The notes under the pieces: generated by a model
What the model saw: only the letters and a program-made list of their open reading frames with translations
What the model was told of the DNA's origin: nothing
Database searches by the model: none
Made by a program: the position numbers and the translations under genes
Shown: in pieces, positions 34,806 through 44,310 of the stretch
How the letters are laid out: every line of letters starts with the position of its first letter
Numbering within the stretch: the first letter of the stretch is position 1
Assembly (NCBI GenBank): GCA_015232455.1
Contig: JADFZQ010000005.1
Span: 1 to 64,000, forward strand
DNA from: Desulfamplus sp.
GTDB taxonomy: Bacteria > Desulfobacterota > Desulfobacteria > Desulfobacterales > Desulfobacteraceae
Length of the DNA stretch: 64,000 bases
Direction of reading: 5' to 3'

Positions 34806-37800
34806 TCAATCATTACCCAATAAATTCGCAAGTTCCTGACGCAGCATCTCTTCAGCATCATCTTCACTTAGCTCTTCAACTGCCACATCTAACGATAAGA
34901 TTTTTAGTTGAGGTTCAACTGTAACGGCAGCAGGTTTCTGTTCTGCTGCTTTTTCAGAAATATTTGAAGATAATTCTGGCAAATCAGGTTTTGGAAGAAC
35001 CATTGTTTTGAGCAGATATTCAGTCATAGAGCCAACCGTAGGATAATCAAATACCAATGTTGATTTCAAACGGCAGTTCATGTTTTTCTCAACTAAGTTT
35101 TTAAGCTCAACTGCCATTAAAGAATCAAGCCCTAAATCAAATAGACGTGCATCAGGAAGCACTTGGTCAGGAGAATCCATACCAAGAATATTTGCAGTTG
35201 CAGTTTGAATTTTACTCAAAAGCAATTGTTGATGTTCATAATTTGGTGCTTTGATCAACTCGTCCTGCCATGAACTTTTAATTGATTTATTTGAACTTAA
35301 ACCCGCTGCTTTTTTAATCTTAAAATCACTTAGGAAAAGCTCGCCAGAACTTAATTGGACACGCTCCATAAATTTTGACCAATCAACAGACATCACAGCA
35401 ATTTGAGCGGTATCTTGTCCATAAGCTCCATGTTTAGAAATATCCTGACTCTGACCAAGTAAATTTGAAAGAGCAATCAATCCAGATTTTGGCGAAATCA
35501 GCTTAAAACCCTGTGAAGTGATACGCTTTTTATTTATTTCGTCCAAATTTGCAGCCATTCCAACTTGATCAAATGGTCCCCAATTTATTGAGATGTTTGT
35601 TTTTCTAAAAACAGGTTCGCCTATTCCCTCTTTTCCGACAATTATTCCCTCTTTGCCTATTATAGATGAGGCGGACTCTATACCTCTTTTACGGCAGATT
35701 CCATCTAAAAATGCGTTTGCTGCCGCATAATTTGATTGAGCTGGAGTTCCCAAAATAGATACGATTGAAGAGAAACAAACAAAAAAATCAAGTTCTAAAT
35801 TACGAGTTAGTTGATCCAAAGTCCAAGCACCCATAACTTTAGGAGACATAACTTTCCAAAATTTTGACCAATTAAGTTGACGCATCATTCCATCGTCAAG
35901 AAGCCCAGCAGCATGGATAACACCTTTTAACGGTGGCATATTTTCAGCAATTTCCGCAATCAGAGAGCCAACTTGTTCTGGAAGAGCCAAATCAACAGAA
36001 CGAATCTCAATACGAACATTTTGCTTTCCGTTTATAATCTCTTCTGTTCCATTCTGAAGCTCTTTTGTTTGGTTTCTAAGCTCTTCTATTGAGGCTAAAA
36101 CAGATTGTGAAGGTTTAGAGCGTCCAACAAGCACTATACAGCCTGCATTATTTTCAACTAACCAGCCAGCAGTTGCAAGACCAAGACCTCCAAGACCGCC
36201 TGTTATAAGATAGGTAGCATCAGAAGATATTTTAGGCTGCCTATCTTTCATATCTATTGGTGCTGCTTCTGTTTGTGTAGTTTTGTTTGTATGTATGCTC
36301 TCTAATTTTGATAAACGATCAGATGCCCGCCGCAGCCTTGCTAAATATAATTGACCTTGACGGAATGCTATCTGGCTTTCTCCATTCTTGTCTGAATGGC
36401 AGACTGTAACCAACTCTTTAGCAGCTTCTTCAATTGTGCTGTCAGAATCACGATCAACAAGAATAGGAGTCAGTTCAGGATGTTCTAATGCAATAACACG
36501 CCCCATACCCCATAATGTTGCAGCGTGGGGATTAATACTTTTTTCATCACCAGTTACGGTCTGTGTTTTGCATGTAACCAAAATCAATCGAGGCTGGCTG
36601 TCGTTATCAGCAACTGATTGACCACTTCTTTGAACCAATGCCTGAACAAGCTCTAAAGTTACTCCGCATATATTTTTCTGGACAAGCTCTAATGGTTGTT
36701 CTTTCTGTGTTAGTTCTGCTGCTAAATCTACGCAATCTGAAGTTACAAGATGGATAACTCCTTTTAGAGATTCAGATTTAAGAGCTGTGCGAATTTCATC
36801 GCCCAGAATTTCGCCTTCGTTTGAAAGGGCTGAAAGTTTCCTATCGCCTGAAAGAGTTGAAACCTCATTATCACCCGCAAGATTATCCCACGACCAGAAA
36901 CGGCATTCATCACCCTTTTCTCTAAGTCTTTCACTCAATTTTGATGCAAGTGCTTGTGTATCGCTAATTATAATCCATTCACCTTTTAGAACAGTTCCGC
37001 CCTTTTTAGCTCCCTCTCCTATGGCAGTGGGGCTGACAGCTCCTGTGTGGATGGATGTGGTAAGGCTGTTCGATTTTTCAATATCCCACTCAATTTCGTA
37101 TAACCAATTTTTAATCTCGGATACTTCACGATTTTTTATAGCTTCTTCGCTATCTTCTGAAAACTCTGAATCTAAACTATCTTTAAAAAGAGATTCAGGA
37201 TCAACCTGCCTTCCTTCAAGACCTATCCATTCAGCAACTAATCCATTTTTATCATAGAGTTTAATATCGCCGACAAGTTTGTCTAATACTTCTAAATTAC
37301 TCAATACATTTGATTTATTAGAATCTGCCGATCTATCAGAATCTTTTGAGTTATCCAAAACAGCCGATGCTCTTCGGATACGTGCAACTGCCTGAATATT
37401 TGTTGGATCAGGTTTTCGATAACAACGAAATTCTTCAATTGCAAATGGAATATATGTTGTTTCAGGGTCTCCTTCAGAAGCCATAACCATAAGACCAAAA
37501 CAAGAGTCAATGAGTCCTGGGTGAAGTCCCCATGCAGCCATATCAACTCCATCTGGAGATTGAAAACGACAAACTGCCTGCCCCTCTCCTTTTTGAATTT
37601 GAGAAATCCAGCGATAACTTGCCCCAAGTTTTATCTGCCGCTGATCTTGAAAGCTGTAAACAGTGTCTGGGTCTATGACTGTCTTGCAATCTTCCCAAGC
37701 TGACTTAAGATTATTCAGCTCAGATCCGCTTGCAGCCTGTTTTTCAGAATTAAAAGGGGTGATCCTGCCTGTTACATGACGTATATATCTATTTTTTCCC

Positions 37801-40800
37801 TGTGTATGTTCTCTCTCTTTTTGATTAAAAGTGATGATAGTAAAATCGTGCTGCTCTGTCTCCTCAATTGGTGAGAATAGAACCTGTAATGTGCGGTTTT
37901 TGTTCTCTGGAATTATAAGGGCTTGTGTGAAAAGTATATCTTCAATCACACACCCTTTGTTTTCAGAAAATAGAAATCCTGAAGCACCGCTCAGCAACGA
38001 AAGATGAGAGGCAGCAGATACAACAATTTTTTCAAAAATACGGTGATCATCAAGAAAAGGTAAGGCTGTCTGATTAAATTGGGTCTCAAAAAGGGTTGAT
38101 GAGAGCAGCGGAGATTCAATTTTGCGATCAATTAAAGGGTGGAGTCTTTCAAACTTAGAGCCAAAAGCAATCCCAGAAGCAGCGTCAAAGCCAGCACCAG
38201 TTTTAAGTCCACTTGAAGAAGGAATTGGAGTCCAAAATCTTTTACGCTCAAAAGGATAATTTGGAAGCTCAACAGGTTGCCCTGCCCCAAAAGTAGTTGA
38301 TGTTGAAGGATATAGTCCATTCCAATTTACATCAAACCCGTTAGTATAAATTTTCCCTAAACTTGTAAGAACAACGTCCCAGTCAGGCTGTCCAACTCTT
38401 AAACTTGGCAGCCAAAGCCCTTCTAAATCTGGCAGGGCAGTCCGCCCCATTCCAAGAAGTGTGGGTTTTGGTCCTATCTCAACAAAAATAGATACGCCTT
38501 CACGTTGAAGTGTTGTCATGCTATCTAAAAAACGGACTGGATTACGAATATGTTTACGCCAATAAGCTGGTGTCATTATCTCATTTTTCGCTACATCTCC
38601 GCTCACATTTGAAATTAATCTAATCTTTGGCTCTTTAAAAGAGATTGAAGCCGCAGTTTTTTCAAACGCATCAAGAATAGGCTCAATCAAAGGTGAGTGG
38701 AAAGCATGGGAAACAGTTAAACGGACAACCTTAGTTCCGCGTGCTTTAAAAGGCTCAATTGCCTCTGTAAGAGCATCTTCACGACCAGAAATTACAGTAT
38801 GCTTAGGTCCATTAAATGCAGCAACAGATAGAGCATCAGCGTATTTTGCAATCGCTTTTTCTACCTCTTCTGGTTCTGCCATAATGGCAGCCATTCCCCC
38901 GCCTGAAGGAAGGCTTTGCATAAGTTCTCCACGTCTGCTTATAAGTTTAAGCCCATCTTCAAGAGAAAATAGCCCAGCAGCACAAGCAGCAGAATACTCT
39001 CCAACACTGTGTCCCATCATAAAGTCAGGCTCAATTCCAAATGATTGCCATAATGAATATAAAGAGTATTCAAGAGCAAATAGTGCTGGCTGGGTAAAAC
39101 GAGTCTGGTGCAAAATATCTTGGTCAGCATTTTCATCATAAAAAAGATAGATAAGAGATTGACCAATAATCGGCTTTAAAATTTCATCACATCTTTGAAG
39201 CGTCTGCCTAAAAACTGGCTGAGTCTCAAATAAAGAGCGTCCCATGCCCGGATATTGTGAGCCTTGACCTGTAAAGAGAAATGCAAGAGTTGGTCTTGAA
39301 TTTGATTGTTCAGATTGAGCTTTAAGATTTTTGATTAAAGATTCTATATCTTTGCCAACTGCTGCTATTCTATATTGGAAATGATCACGAGCAATATTGG
39401 AGGTTCTGCAAATATCAGAGACTTGAATTTCTGAGGAATTAGATTGAGAAGATTTATTAATCTCATCAAATTTTTTATAATTTATATCCTCTAAAAATTT
39501 TATATAATCGTTCTTTAAAGTCTCTGCTGCTGTTTTTGTCTTTGCAGAAATGGTCAAAATATGGTGTGAACGGTCAGGAAATTCTTGGTCTGATTTGGCT
39601 TTTTGTTGAGATGATTGTGCAAGTGCCTGTTTAGCAAAAGATTGAGGGAGATCACTTAAAATAACATGGACATTAGTGCCTGAAAAACCAAAAGCATTGA
39701 CACCAGCTACTCTTTCTTTCTCTGCTGCTGTTTCATCTCCTCCTTCTGCTGCTTTCCACTCAATCGTTTTATTTGCCACCACAACAGGTATCTCTTCCCA
39801 AGGAATAAGAGGACTTGGTTTTTCAAAATGTAGATTAGCTGGAATTTTGCCATGCTGCATACAGAGAACCACCTTTATCAACGCTGCAATTCCAGAGGCT
39901 GGCTCAAGATGACCTATATTTGTTTTGCAAGAGCCGATAATTAAAGGCTTATCTTTTGAAAAATGGGGAGAAAAAACAGTTGAAATTGCCTCAGCCTCAA
40001 TAGGGTCGCCAAGTGATGTGCCTGTTCCATGAGTCTCTATAAAACTTAAATCAGAGGGGGTTAATCCAGCATCTTTAAGAGCAGATTCAATAACTTTTAC
40101 CTGTGCAAGACCGTTTGGAGCTGTAAGACCATTGCTTTTCCCATCTTGATTAACAGCACTGCCTCTAATAACAGCAAGGATCTTATTTTTATCAGCAAGA
40201 GCATCTGAAAGACGTTTTAGAACAATAAGACCGCACCCTTCACCACGCACATATCCATTTGCATCAGCAGAGAAAGATTTACAACGACCATCAGGAGAGA
40301 TTGCCCTCAATTTTGAAAAGCAGATATGAGATTCAGGAGAGAGCATAAGGTTGACTCCTCCTGCTAAAGCAAGGTGAGACTCTTTTGATCTCAGACTTTT
40401 ACATGCAAGATGCAGGGCAACAAGTGCAGAAGAACAAGCCGTGTCAACTGTCATTGCTGGACCTTCAAGACCGTAAAAATAGGAGATACGACCACATGCA
40501 GTTGAAAATGTTGTACCTGTTATTGAGTATGCGTCAATAACTTTATGATCTCCTGAATGTCTGTGGGCAAGTGCATAATCATCGCTTGACATTCCAAGAA
40601 AGACACCGCAACTGCTCCCTTTTAGATTAGATGCTGCAATTCCAGCATTTTCAAATGTCTCTTTGCTTACCTCAAGCAAAAGCCTCTGCTGAGGATCAAG
40701 CCCTGACGCCTCTTTAGGTGATATGTTAAAAAATGCAGCATCAAACATATCTACAGGCTGATCTAAAAAACCTCCTTGCACTGTAAACATTTTTCCCGGA

Positions 40801-41069
40801 ACATTTTGGTCAGGATCAAACCAGTCAGAGGCACTCCAACGATTTGAAGGCACATCAATAATTGCATCTTTCTGGTTAATCAATAAATCCCAATATTTTT
40901 GCAGATTATTTGCCCCGCCAGGAAAACGACACCCCATGCCGATTATTGCTATTGGTTCATGGGCTGCTGATTCAACTGAAGCGAGTTTTGCCTGTGTCTG
41001 TTTTAATGTTATATAAAGTTTTTTTAGAGTGTCGGCAGGATTGTTTGGCTCGGTTGCTTTATCTGTCAT
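34806..41069 (-). CDS. PKS-B: complete KS-AT-DH-KR-ACP module
   Basis: 2087 residues. N-terminal docking helix; KS (about 38-470; DTACSSALV, ETHGTGTSLGDP with Thr in place of the usual Ala, KTNIGHLEPA); AT (about 590-900; TGQGSQ, GHSVGE about 686, SHAFHS about 788, malonyl type); DH (about 973-1260; DHRIFEKIVVS, where the family's Gly and Pro of HxxxGxxxxP are replaced but His remains, and LIDSC); KR (about 1616-1850; YLITGGLGGLG, LDD as in B-type KRs, YAAAN); ACP (LGLDSL, about 1981). With KR and DH but no ER it should install a double bond, if the altered DH works. The ATG lies three bases after the Rpn gene stop, with GGAG nine bases upstream. It has the only intact AT among the three reducing PKS modules. 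Confidence 0.93.
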   Translation of the reverse strand: MTDKATEPNNPADTLKKLYITLKQTQAKLASVESAAHEPIAIIGMGCRFPGGANNLQKYWDLLINQKDAIIDVPSNRWSASDWFDPDQNVPGKMFTVQGGFLDQPVDMFDAAFFNISPKEASGLDPQQRLLLEVSKETFENAGIAASNLKGSSCGVFLGMSSDDYALAHRHSGDHKVIDAYSITGTTFSTACGRISYFYGLEGPAMTVDTACSSALVALHLACKSLRSKESHLALAGGVNLMLSPESHICFSKLRAISPDGRCKSFSADANGYVRGEGCGLIVLKRLSDALADKNKILAVIRGSAVNQDGKSNGLTAPNGLAQVKVIESALKDAGLTPSDLSFIETHGTGTSLGDPIEAEAISTVFSPHFSKDKPLIIGSCKTNIGHLEPASGIAALIKVVLCMQHGKIPANLHFEKPSPLIPWEEIPVVVANKTIEWKAAEGGDETAAEKERVAGVNAFGFSGTNVHVILSDLPQSFAKQALAQSSQQKAKSDQEFPDRSHHILTISAKTKTAAETLKNDYIKFLEDINYKKFDEINKSSQSNSSEIQVSDICRTSNIARDHFQYRIAAVGKDIESLIKNLKAQSEQSNSRPTLAFLFTGQGSQYPGMGRSLFETQPVFRQTLQRCDEILKPIIGQSLIYLFYDENADQDILHQTRFTQPALFALEYSLYSLWQSFGIEPDFMMGHSVGEYSAACAAGLFSLEDGLKLISRRGELMQSLPSGGGMAAIMAEPEEVEKAIAKYADALSVAAFNGPKHTVISGREDALTEAIEPFKARGTKVVRLTVSHAFHSPLIEPILDAFEKTAASISFKEPKIRLISNVSGDVAKNEIMTPAYWRKHIRNPVRFLDSMTTLQREGVSIFVEIGPKPTLLGMGRTALPDLEGLWLPSLRVGQPDWDVVLTSLGKIYTNGFDVNWNGLYPSTSTTFGAGQPVELPNYPFERKRFWTPIPSSSGLKTGAGFDAASGIAFGSKFERLHPLIDRKIESPLLSSTLFETQFNQTALPFLDDHRIFEKIVVSAASHLSLLSGASGFLFSENKGCVIEDILFTQALIIPENKNRTLQVLFSPIEETEQHDFTIITFNQKEREHTQGKNRYIRHVTGRITPFNSEKQAASGSELNNLKSAWEDCKTVIDPDTVYSFQDQRQIKLGASYRWISQIQKGEGQAVCRFQSPDGVDMAAWGLHPGLIDSCFGLMVMASEGDPETTYIPFAIEEFRCYRKPDPTNIQAVARIRRASAVLDNSKDSDRSADSNKSNVLSNLEVLDKLVGDIKLYDKNGLVAEWIGLEGRQVDPESLFKDSLDSEFSEDSEEAIKNREVSEIKNWLYEIEWDIEKSNSLTTSIHTGAVSPTAIGEGAKKGGTVLKGEWIIISDTQALASKLSERLREKGDECRFWSWDNLAGDNEVSTLSGDRKLSALSNEGEILGDEIRTALKSESLKGVIHLVTSDCVDLAAELTQKEQPLELVQKNICGVTLELVQALVQRSGQSVADNDSQPRLILVTCKTQTVTGDEKSINPHAATLWGMGRVIALEHPELTPILVDRDSDSTIEEAAKELVTVCHSDKNGESQIAFRQGQLYLARLRRASDRLSKLESIHTNKTTQTEAAPIDMKDRQPKISSDATYLITGGLGGLGLATAGWLVENNAGCIVLVGRSKPSQSVLASIEELRNQTKELQNGTEEIINGKQNVRIEIRSVDLALPEQVGSLIAEIAENMPPLKGVIHAAGLLDDGMMRQLNWSKFWKVMSPKVMGAWTLDQLTRNLELDFFVCFSSIVSILGTPAQSNYAAANAFLDGICRKRGIESASSIIGKEGIIVGKEGIGEPVFRKTNISINWGPFDQVGMAANLDEINKKRITSQGFKLISPKSGLIALSNLLGQSQDISKHGAYGQDTAQIAVMSVDWSKFMERVQLSSGELFLSDFKIKKAAGLSSNKSIKSSWQDELIKAPNYEHQQLLLSKIQTATANILGMDSPDQVLPDARLFDLGLDSLMAVELKNLVEKNMNCRLKSTLVFDYPTVGSMTEYLLKTMVLPKPDLPELSSNISEKAAEQKPAAVTVEPQLKILSLDVAVEELSEDDAEEMLRQELANLLGND

Positions 41070-41072
41070 AAG

Positions 41073-42230
41073 TTACAGCTCCTCAATATCAATTTTTTTT
41101 AACAGGCTCTCAACTATTGTCAAAGCCATGTTTAACATTTTTGCAATATCATCGTTTGAATATCCTGCCTTTCTAAGAGATATAATTGACACTTTCTGAA
41201 TTTCCTCACTATTTTTTAAAGCCTCTTCTTTAGCTTTTCGCTCTTCTTCGCTTGTTCTTAAAGCCTTTTCTTTAGCTTTTCGCTCTTCTTCGCTTGTTCT
41301 TAAAGCCTTTTCTTTAGCTTTTCGCTCTTCTTCGCTTGTTCTTAAAGCCTTTTCTTTAGCTTTTCGCTCTTCTTCTTTAGCTCTTCTTTCTTTCGCAAGC
41401 TCAATTAAAGCCGTGTTATATTGCTGTTTGAGCTTTTCTTTGCGAGCTTCTTCGCCTCTTTGGACTCTTAAAAATTCTTCATGGAGGCGATACTGTTCTC
41501 TTAATCTGTCATCTTTTGTAAAGGTTTGCAGCATATTAAATACCTCCTCTATTCCTTTGATTTGATTAAAAACAGGGGACAGCGGTTTTGAATTATCTTG
41601 AATTGTTCCTAAAAAATAGCTCCAAACCTCAAGCTCTTTGCTAAAAGAGATTATACTCTCAGTTTTTTCAACTATTTTGCTGCGTTTAGTTTTTTCAAAG
41701 CATTTCAAGAACTTGGTCAGCTCAACATAGTAAAGATTCCAATGATTTATCAGTGGTTGATGTGTCCTAATATTAAGCATTCTATAGTGATTAAACCACC
41801 AATCCTCTTCATCTTTTTCCTCAAAAATTGAGTCAACTAAAAGATGGATTCCATAGCAAGCTCTAAGCTCGTCGTAATTATGTTCACTGCTCTTTTTTAA
41901 CTGATCTCGATACATACCAGCAAGATAATATTTGGATCTTTCTTTATAATCAGCAGTGCGGATAACCTGCACCTCTAAATCTATCCATTCCTGAGTGTTA
42001 CTATCTTTTGCTCTTATGTCAAGTATGCCCTGCTTCTCATTTGTGAATGGCTCAGAACTGTCATAAGGGTTAAGAATTTCAACCTCTGAAAATTTAGTTT
42101 TTACGTTTTCAGCACAATCATCAACATCATAAGAGACCACAGCATTTAGAAAACATATTAATGGATAGGTCTGCTCCTGTCTGCCGAATACCCATTTAAA
42201 CACAACATCATTGTATAATTTTATTTCCAT
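41073..42230 (-). CDS. Rpn/PD-(D/E)XK transposase-like nuclease with repeat tail
   Basis: 385 residues. The N-terminal two thirds is of the Rpn/PDDEXK transposase-like family: ILDIRAKD followed by IDLEVQV (nuclease core Asp and Glu-x-Gln, about residues 73-90) and KYYLAGMY. The C-terminal third holds about four 14-residue repeats (EEERKAKEKALRTS), predicted coiled coil, then a short helix with AGYSNDDIAKML. Members are linked to recombination and are common in cyanobacteria and Desulfobacterales. AAAGG lies before the ATG. It ends three bases before PKS-B, and PKS-B's ribosome site is inside this gene, so it is part of the operon. A metabolic role is not evident. Confidence 0.8.
   Translation of the reverse strand: MEIKLYNDVVFKWVFGRQEQTYPLICFLNAVVSYDVDDCAENVKTKFSEVEILNPYDSSEPFTNEKQGILDIRAKDSNTQEWIDLEVQVIRTADYKERSKYYLAGMYRDQLKKSSEHNYDELRACYGIHLLVDSIFEEKDEEDWWFNHYRMLNIRTHQPLINHWNLYYVELTKFLKCFEKTKRSKIVEKTESIISFSKELEVWSYFLGTIQDNSKPLSPVFNQIKGIEEVFNMLQTFTKDDRLREQYRLHEEFLRVQRGEEARKEKLKQQYNTALIELAKERRAKEEERKAKEKALRTSEEERKAKEKALRTSEEERKAKEKALRTSEEERKAKEEALKNSEEIQKVSIISLRKAGYSNDDIAKMLNMALTIVESLLKKIDIEEL
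41228..41378. repeat. 42-bp tandem repeat in the Rpn-like gene
   Basis: About 3.5 nearly exact copies of a 42-base unit containing ttcgcttgttcttaaagcc. The near identity of the copies suggests recent expansion or ongoing conversion; copy number may vary between strains. Confidence 0.9.
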
Positions 42231-42338
42231 TTTTTATACCTTTGAAATATCTACCAAATAAAAATGGTCAGAATTTTTTAAGATTAGCTTTATCATGCTA
42301 TCCTTTTAATCCTGACCATATTCTTATTCAAGCGTTAT

Positions 42339-42506
42339 TTAAAGCTGAATTTTTGCCGTTGTAATCTCCTTACTACCCAGAGCCAGCATAACCTTTCCAT
42401 CACTTATGGTCAATTGCAAATTTGAAGCATTAAACTCAAGTGTTTGAAATGTTTTTGTTGCTGGTATTTTGAGAAAAGTTCCATCACTCCCATGAAAAGT
42501 AACCAT
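42339..42506 (-). CDS. Small hypothetical protein or 3' gene remnant
   Basis: 55 codons from an ATG at 42506 with no clear ribosome site. The product contains FLKIPATKTFQTLEF and DGKVMLALGSKEITTAKIQL, which reads like the end of a larger beta-rich protein. The same frame continues upstream into the GC-richer segment without an ATG until the stop of the next small gene. It may be a gene end whose front was replaced by the inserted segment. The 108 bases before it (42231-42338) hold only a 'cctgacc' type repeat remnant. Confidence 0.4.
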   Translation of the reverse strand: MVTFHGSDGTFLKIPATKTFQTLEFNASNLQLTISDGKVMLALGSKEITTAKIQL

Positions 42507-42575
42507 TACGACGCATTCCTGAACAACGGTGTCCTCGACATCCGGAAGCCGTGGAACACGTTCGGCAATCCATTT

Positions 42576-42746
42576 CTACTTCGATGGTTTCAGCCTTATG
42601 GGTTTGCAGAGATGCTTCTTCTTCTCTGACACTCTAGCACATCGACGACAGATGTATTTGGCATTTGAAGCCAATTCCGCAAGATCGCGAATGTTATCTT
42701 CAATCTCCTTCCGCTCTAGACCGCAAAGTGTGTTCCGTATTTTCAT
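42576..42746 (-). CDS. Small CxxC protein, function unknown
   Basis: 56 residues from the ATG at 42746, chosen because AGGAG lies five bases upstream; an in-frame GTG at 42821 is also possible. The product has CRRCARVSEKKKHLCKPIRL near its end: two cysteines two residues apart, then HLC, suggesting a small metal-binding knuckle. The DNA from about 42507 to 42860 is clearly richer in G and C than its neighbours, so the gene may be acquired. I do not recognise a named family. Confidence 0.55.
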   Translation of the reverse strand: MKIRNTLCGLERKEIEDNIRDLAELASNAKYICRRCARVSEKKKHLCKPIRLKPSK

Positions 42747-42860
42747 TTCACTCCTGTCCTTTATACTGCCGAACAATAAGCTCACCAGCCCGCCCGACAA
42801 ACTTCCGAAAAAATCGCTCACGTCCTGCGGGTCTGGTGCAGCGTTTGCTTGGCAGAGGTC

Positions 42861-43496
42861 TTAATAAATTTGCCCATTATTTTTCATTTTTATTATATCT
42901 TCGATATCTAATAGTAATTCATATCTAAGCCCAGAAGATCTGGGTGTTGGTTCTGAAGGAACAAATTGTATAGGTGGGTATCCAAGTTTTTCAATGTAAA
43001 TTTTTTCTGCAATAACCCTTTGTTGATTTGATAAAGTTTTTAACCAAACATCAAAATGCTGATCGCTTTTTTTTAAATTGCAATTTTTACAAACACAAAC
43101 TGCATTTAATAAAGAATCTTCTCCACCAAGATTTAGAGGGTTCATGTGGTCTATATGATATTCGTCTCTAATTTTAAAATAATCTTTACTGTTTTGGTCA
43201 ATCTTAAATGATTTTCCACAATATGGGCAAGAATGAAGTTCCATAAATAACGTTAATAAAAAAATATTTGGCGGTGCTTTTGTTTTCCATGTATCACCAA
43301 ACATAATTTGATATTTTTTCATGTATTCTTTTTCGGCATATAAGAGACCATTGAAATGTCTTTCACATAATTCACGGTCTTTTTTTTCTTTACAATCTAC
43401 ACAATATTTTCCTCTTGGATTTTTATTGCCTTGAGAATCTACAAAAACATCTTTTAATAATATTTTTTTGCATTCGGGACATTTTTTAGAGAACAT
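42861..43496 (-). CDS. HNH endonuclease-like protein
   Basis: 211 residues. An N-terminal zinc knuckle (CPECKK ... YCVDCKE) is followed by a typical HNH core: CPYCGK, then YHIDHMNPLNLGGEDSLLNAVCVCKNCNLKK (landmark residues: the His-Asp-His cluster, Asn of LLN, and the second CxxC). It is most similar in style to stand-alone HNH proteins of mobile elements and defence islands; the target is unknown. There is no strong ribosome site. It sits in the foreign-looking island between the sulfotransferase and Rpn genes. Confidence 0.75.
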   Translation of the reverse strand: MFSKKCPECKKILLKDVFVDSQGNKNPRGKYCVDCKEKKDRELCERHFNGLLYAEKEYMKKYQIMFGDTWKTKAPPNIFLLTLFMELHSCPYCGKSFKIDQNSKDYFKIRDEYHIDHMNPLNLGGEDSLLNAVCVCKNCNLKKSDQHFDVWLKTLSNQQRVIAEKIYIEKLGYPPIQFVPSEPTPRSSGLRYELLLDIEDIIKMKNNGQIY

Positions 43497-43531
43497 TTCA
43501 AGTATATTCTTTTTATAAAAATATTAAACAA

Positions 43532-43966
43532 TCATAAAGGGATGCCAAGATGAGTTCTTATGAGATAAACAGCCAAAATAATAATAATTCCAGAAAAAAC
43601 AGTGATGCCTATTATTCCTATTGGCTTTTTATACCAATCATCTGTGGATGTATTGTTGCAGTTTTGTATTCTCTTAGATGGTTTTAATGGTAATTTATTT
43701 TTTTGCCATAGATTCTTGTTTTTTTCAGAATTATTTTTTTCGGATGGCAAATTGTCATTAATTGAAGATTCTTGAATTTTATCAAGAGCTTTTTGTGTTA
43801 ATTCAAGTTCTTCCTCTGCTTCTCTCTTGTTTTCTTCAATTATAAATTTTCTTGTGGGACTATTTTCCATGATTGATTCAACTTCAAGCCTTGATCTTTC
43901 GCCCTCAAAGAATTTTTTTCTACGTTCAAGCTCTGAAACAATGTTTTTTGTATTTTTAAGTATCAT
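43532..43966 (-). CDS. Coiled-coil protein with one C-terminal membrane helix
   Basis: 144 residues. Residues 1-60 are highly charged and helical (ELERRKKFFEGERSRLE, EENKREAEEELELTQKAL), a likely coiled coil. A polar linker follows, then one membrane helix (about 114-136, GIIGITVFSGIIIILAVYLI) close to the C-terminus, so it is probably tail-anchored. No family is recognised. It lies upstream of the HNH gene, same strand, 35 bases apart, and may share its transcript. Confidence 0.6.
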   Translation of the reverse strand: MILKNTKNIVSELERRKKFFEGERSRLEVESIMENSPTRKFIIEENKREAEEELELTQKALDKIQESSINDNLPSEKNNSEKNKNLWQKNKLPLKPSKRIQNCNNTSTDDWYKKPIGIIGITVFSGIIIILAVYLIRTHLGIPL

Positions 43967-44036
43967 ATAATAAAATTAAAATGAATTATTAATGTAAGGA
44001 AAAAACAAAACAACAAAAAAGAGTGCCAACCATTTA

Positions 44037-44127
44037 TTATCAGGTCATTTTTCCCTGATAATACCTTAGATTCCCTATTATCAAGGAAACATTGCCTTGA
44101 TAACACCCTAATTCCCAACTTATCAGG
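44037..44127. repeat. Cluster of inverted repeats upstream of the integrase fragment
   Basis: TTATCAGG (44037-44044) pairs with CCTGATAA (44054-44061). TTATCAAGG (44078-44086) pairs with CCTTGATAA (44095-44103). Another TTATCAGG lies at 44120-44127. They occupy the 224-base gap 43967-44190 that otherwise has no gene. The position just 5' of an integrase start makes recombination or binding sites plausible. Confidence 0.7.
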
Positions 44128-44190
44128 TTAATGTGTCAAAAATATTATTAGACCTAATAAGTAACTTTTTACTACATATAAAATATAAAT

Positions 44191-44310
44191 ATGTCAAGCA
44201 GCCAAAATAAAAAAATAATGGATGAAATTCATGATGTAATGCGTATCCAGCATTATTCAATTCATACGGAACGTTCATACTGTGATTGGATTAAAAGATA
44301 TACACTTCAA
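44191..44310 (+). pseudogene. Truncated integron/XerC-type tyrosine recombinase
   Basis: The first 38 or so codons encode MDEIHDVMRIQHYSIHTERSY and DWIKRY, the N-terminal core-binding part of integron integrase/XerC-type recombinases. The similarity stops where the convergent sulfotransferase gene ends (44307); after that the frame only reads the antisense of that gene. The catalytic Arg, His and Tyr of the family are therefore absent. It is best seen as a remnant marking a past integration or deletion at this boundary. Confidence 0.75.
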
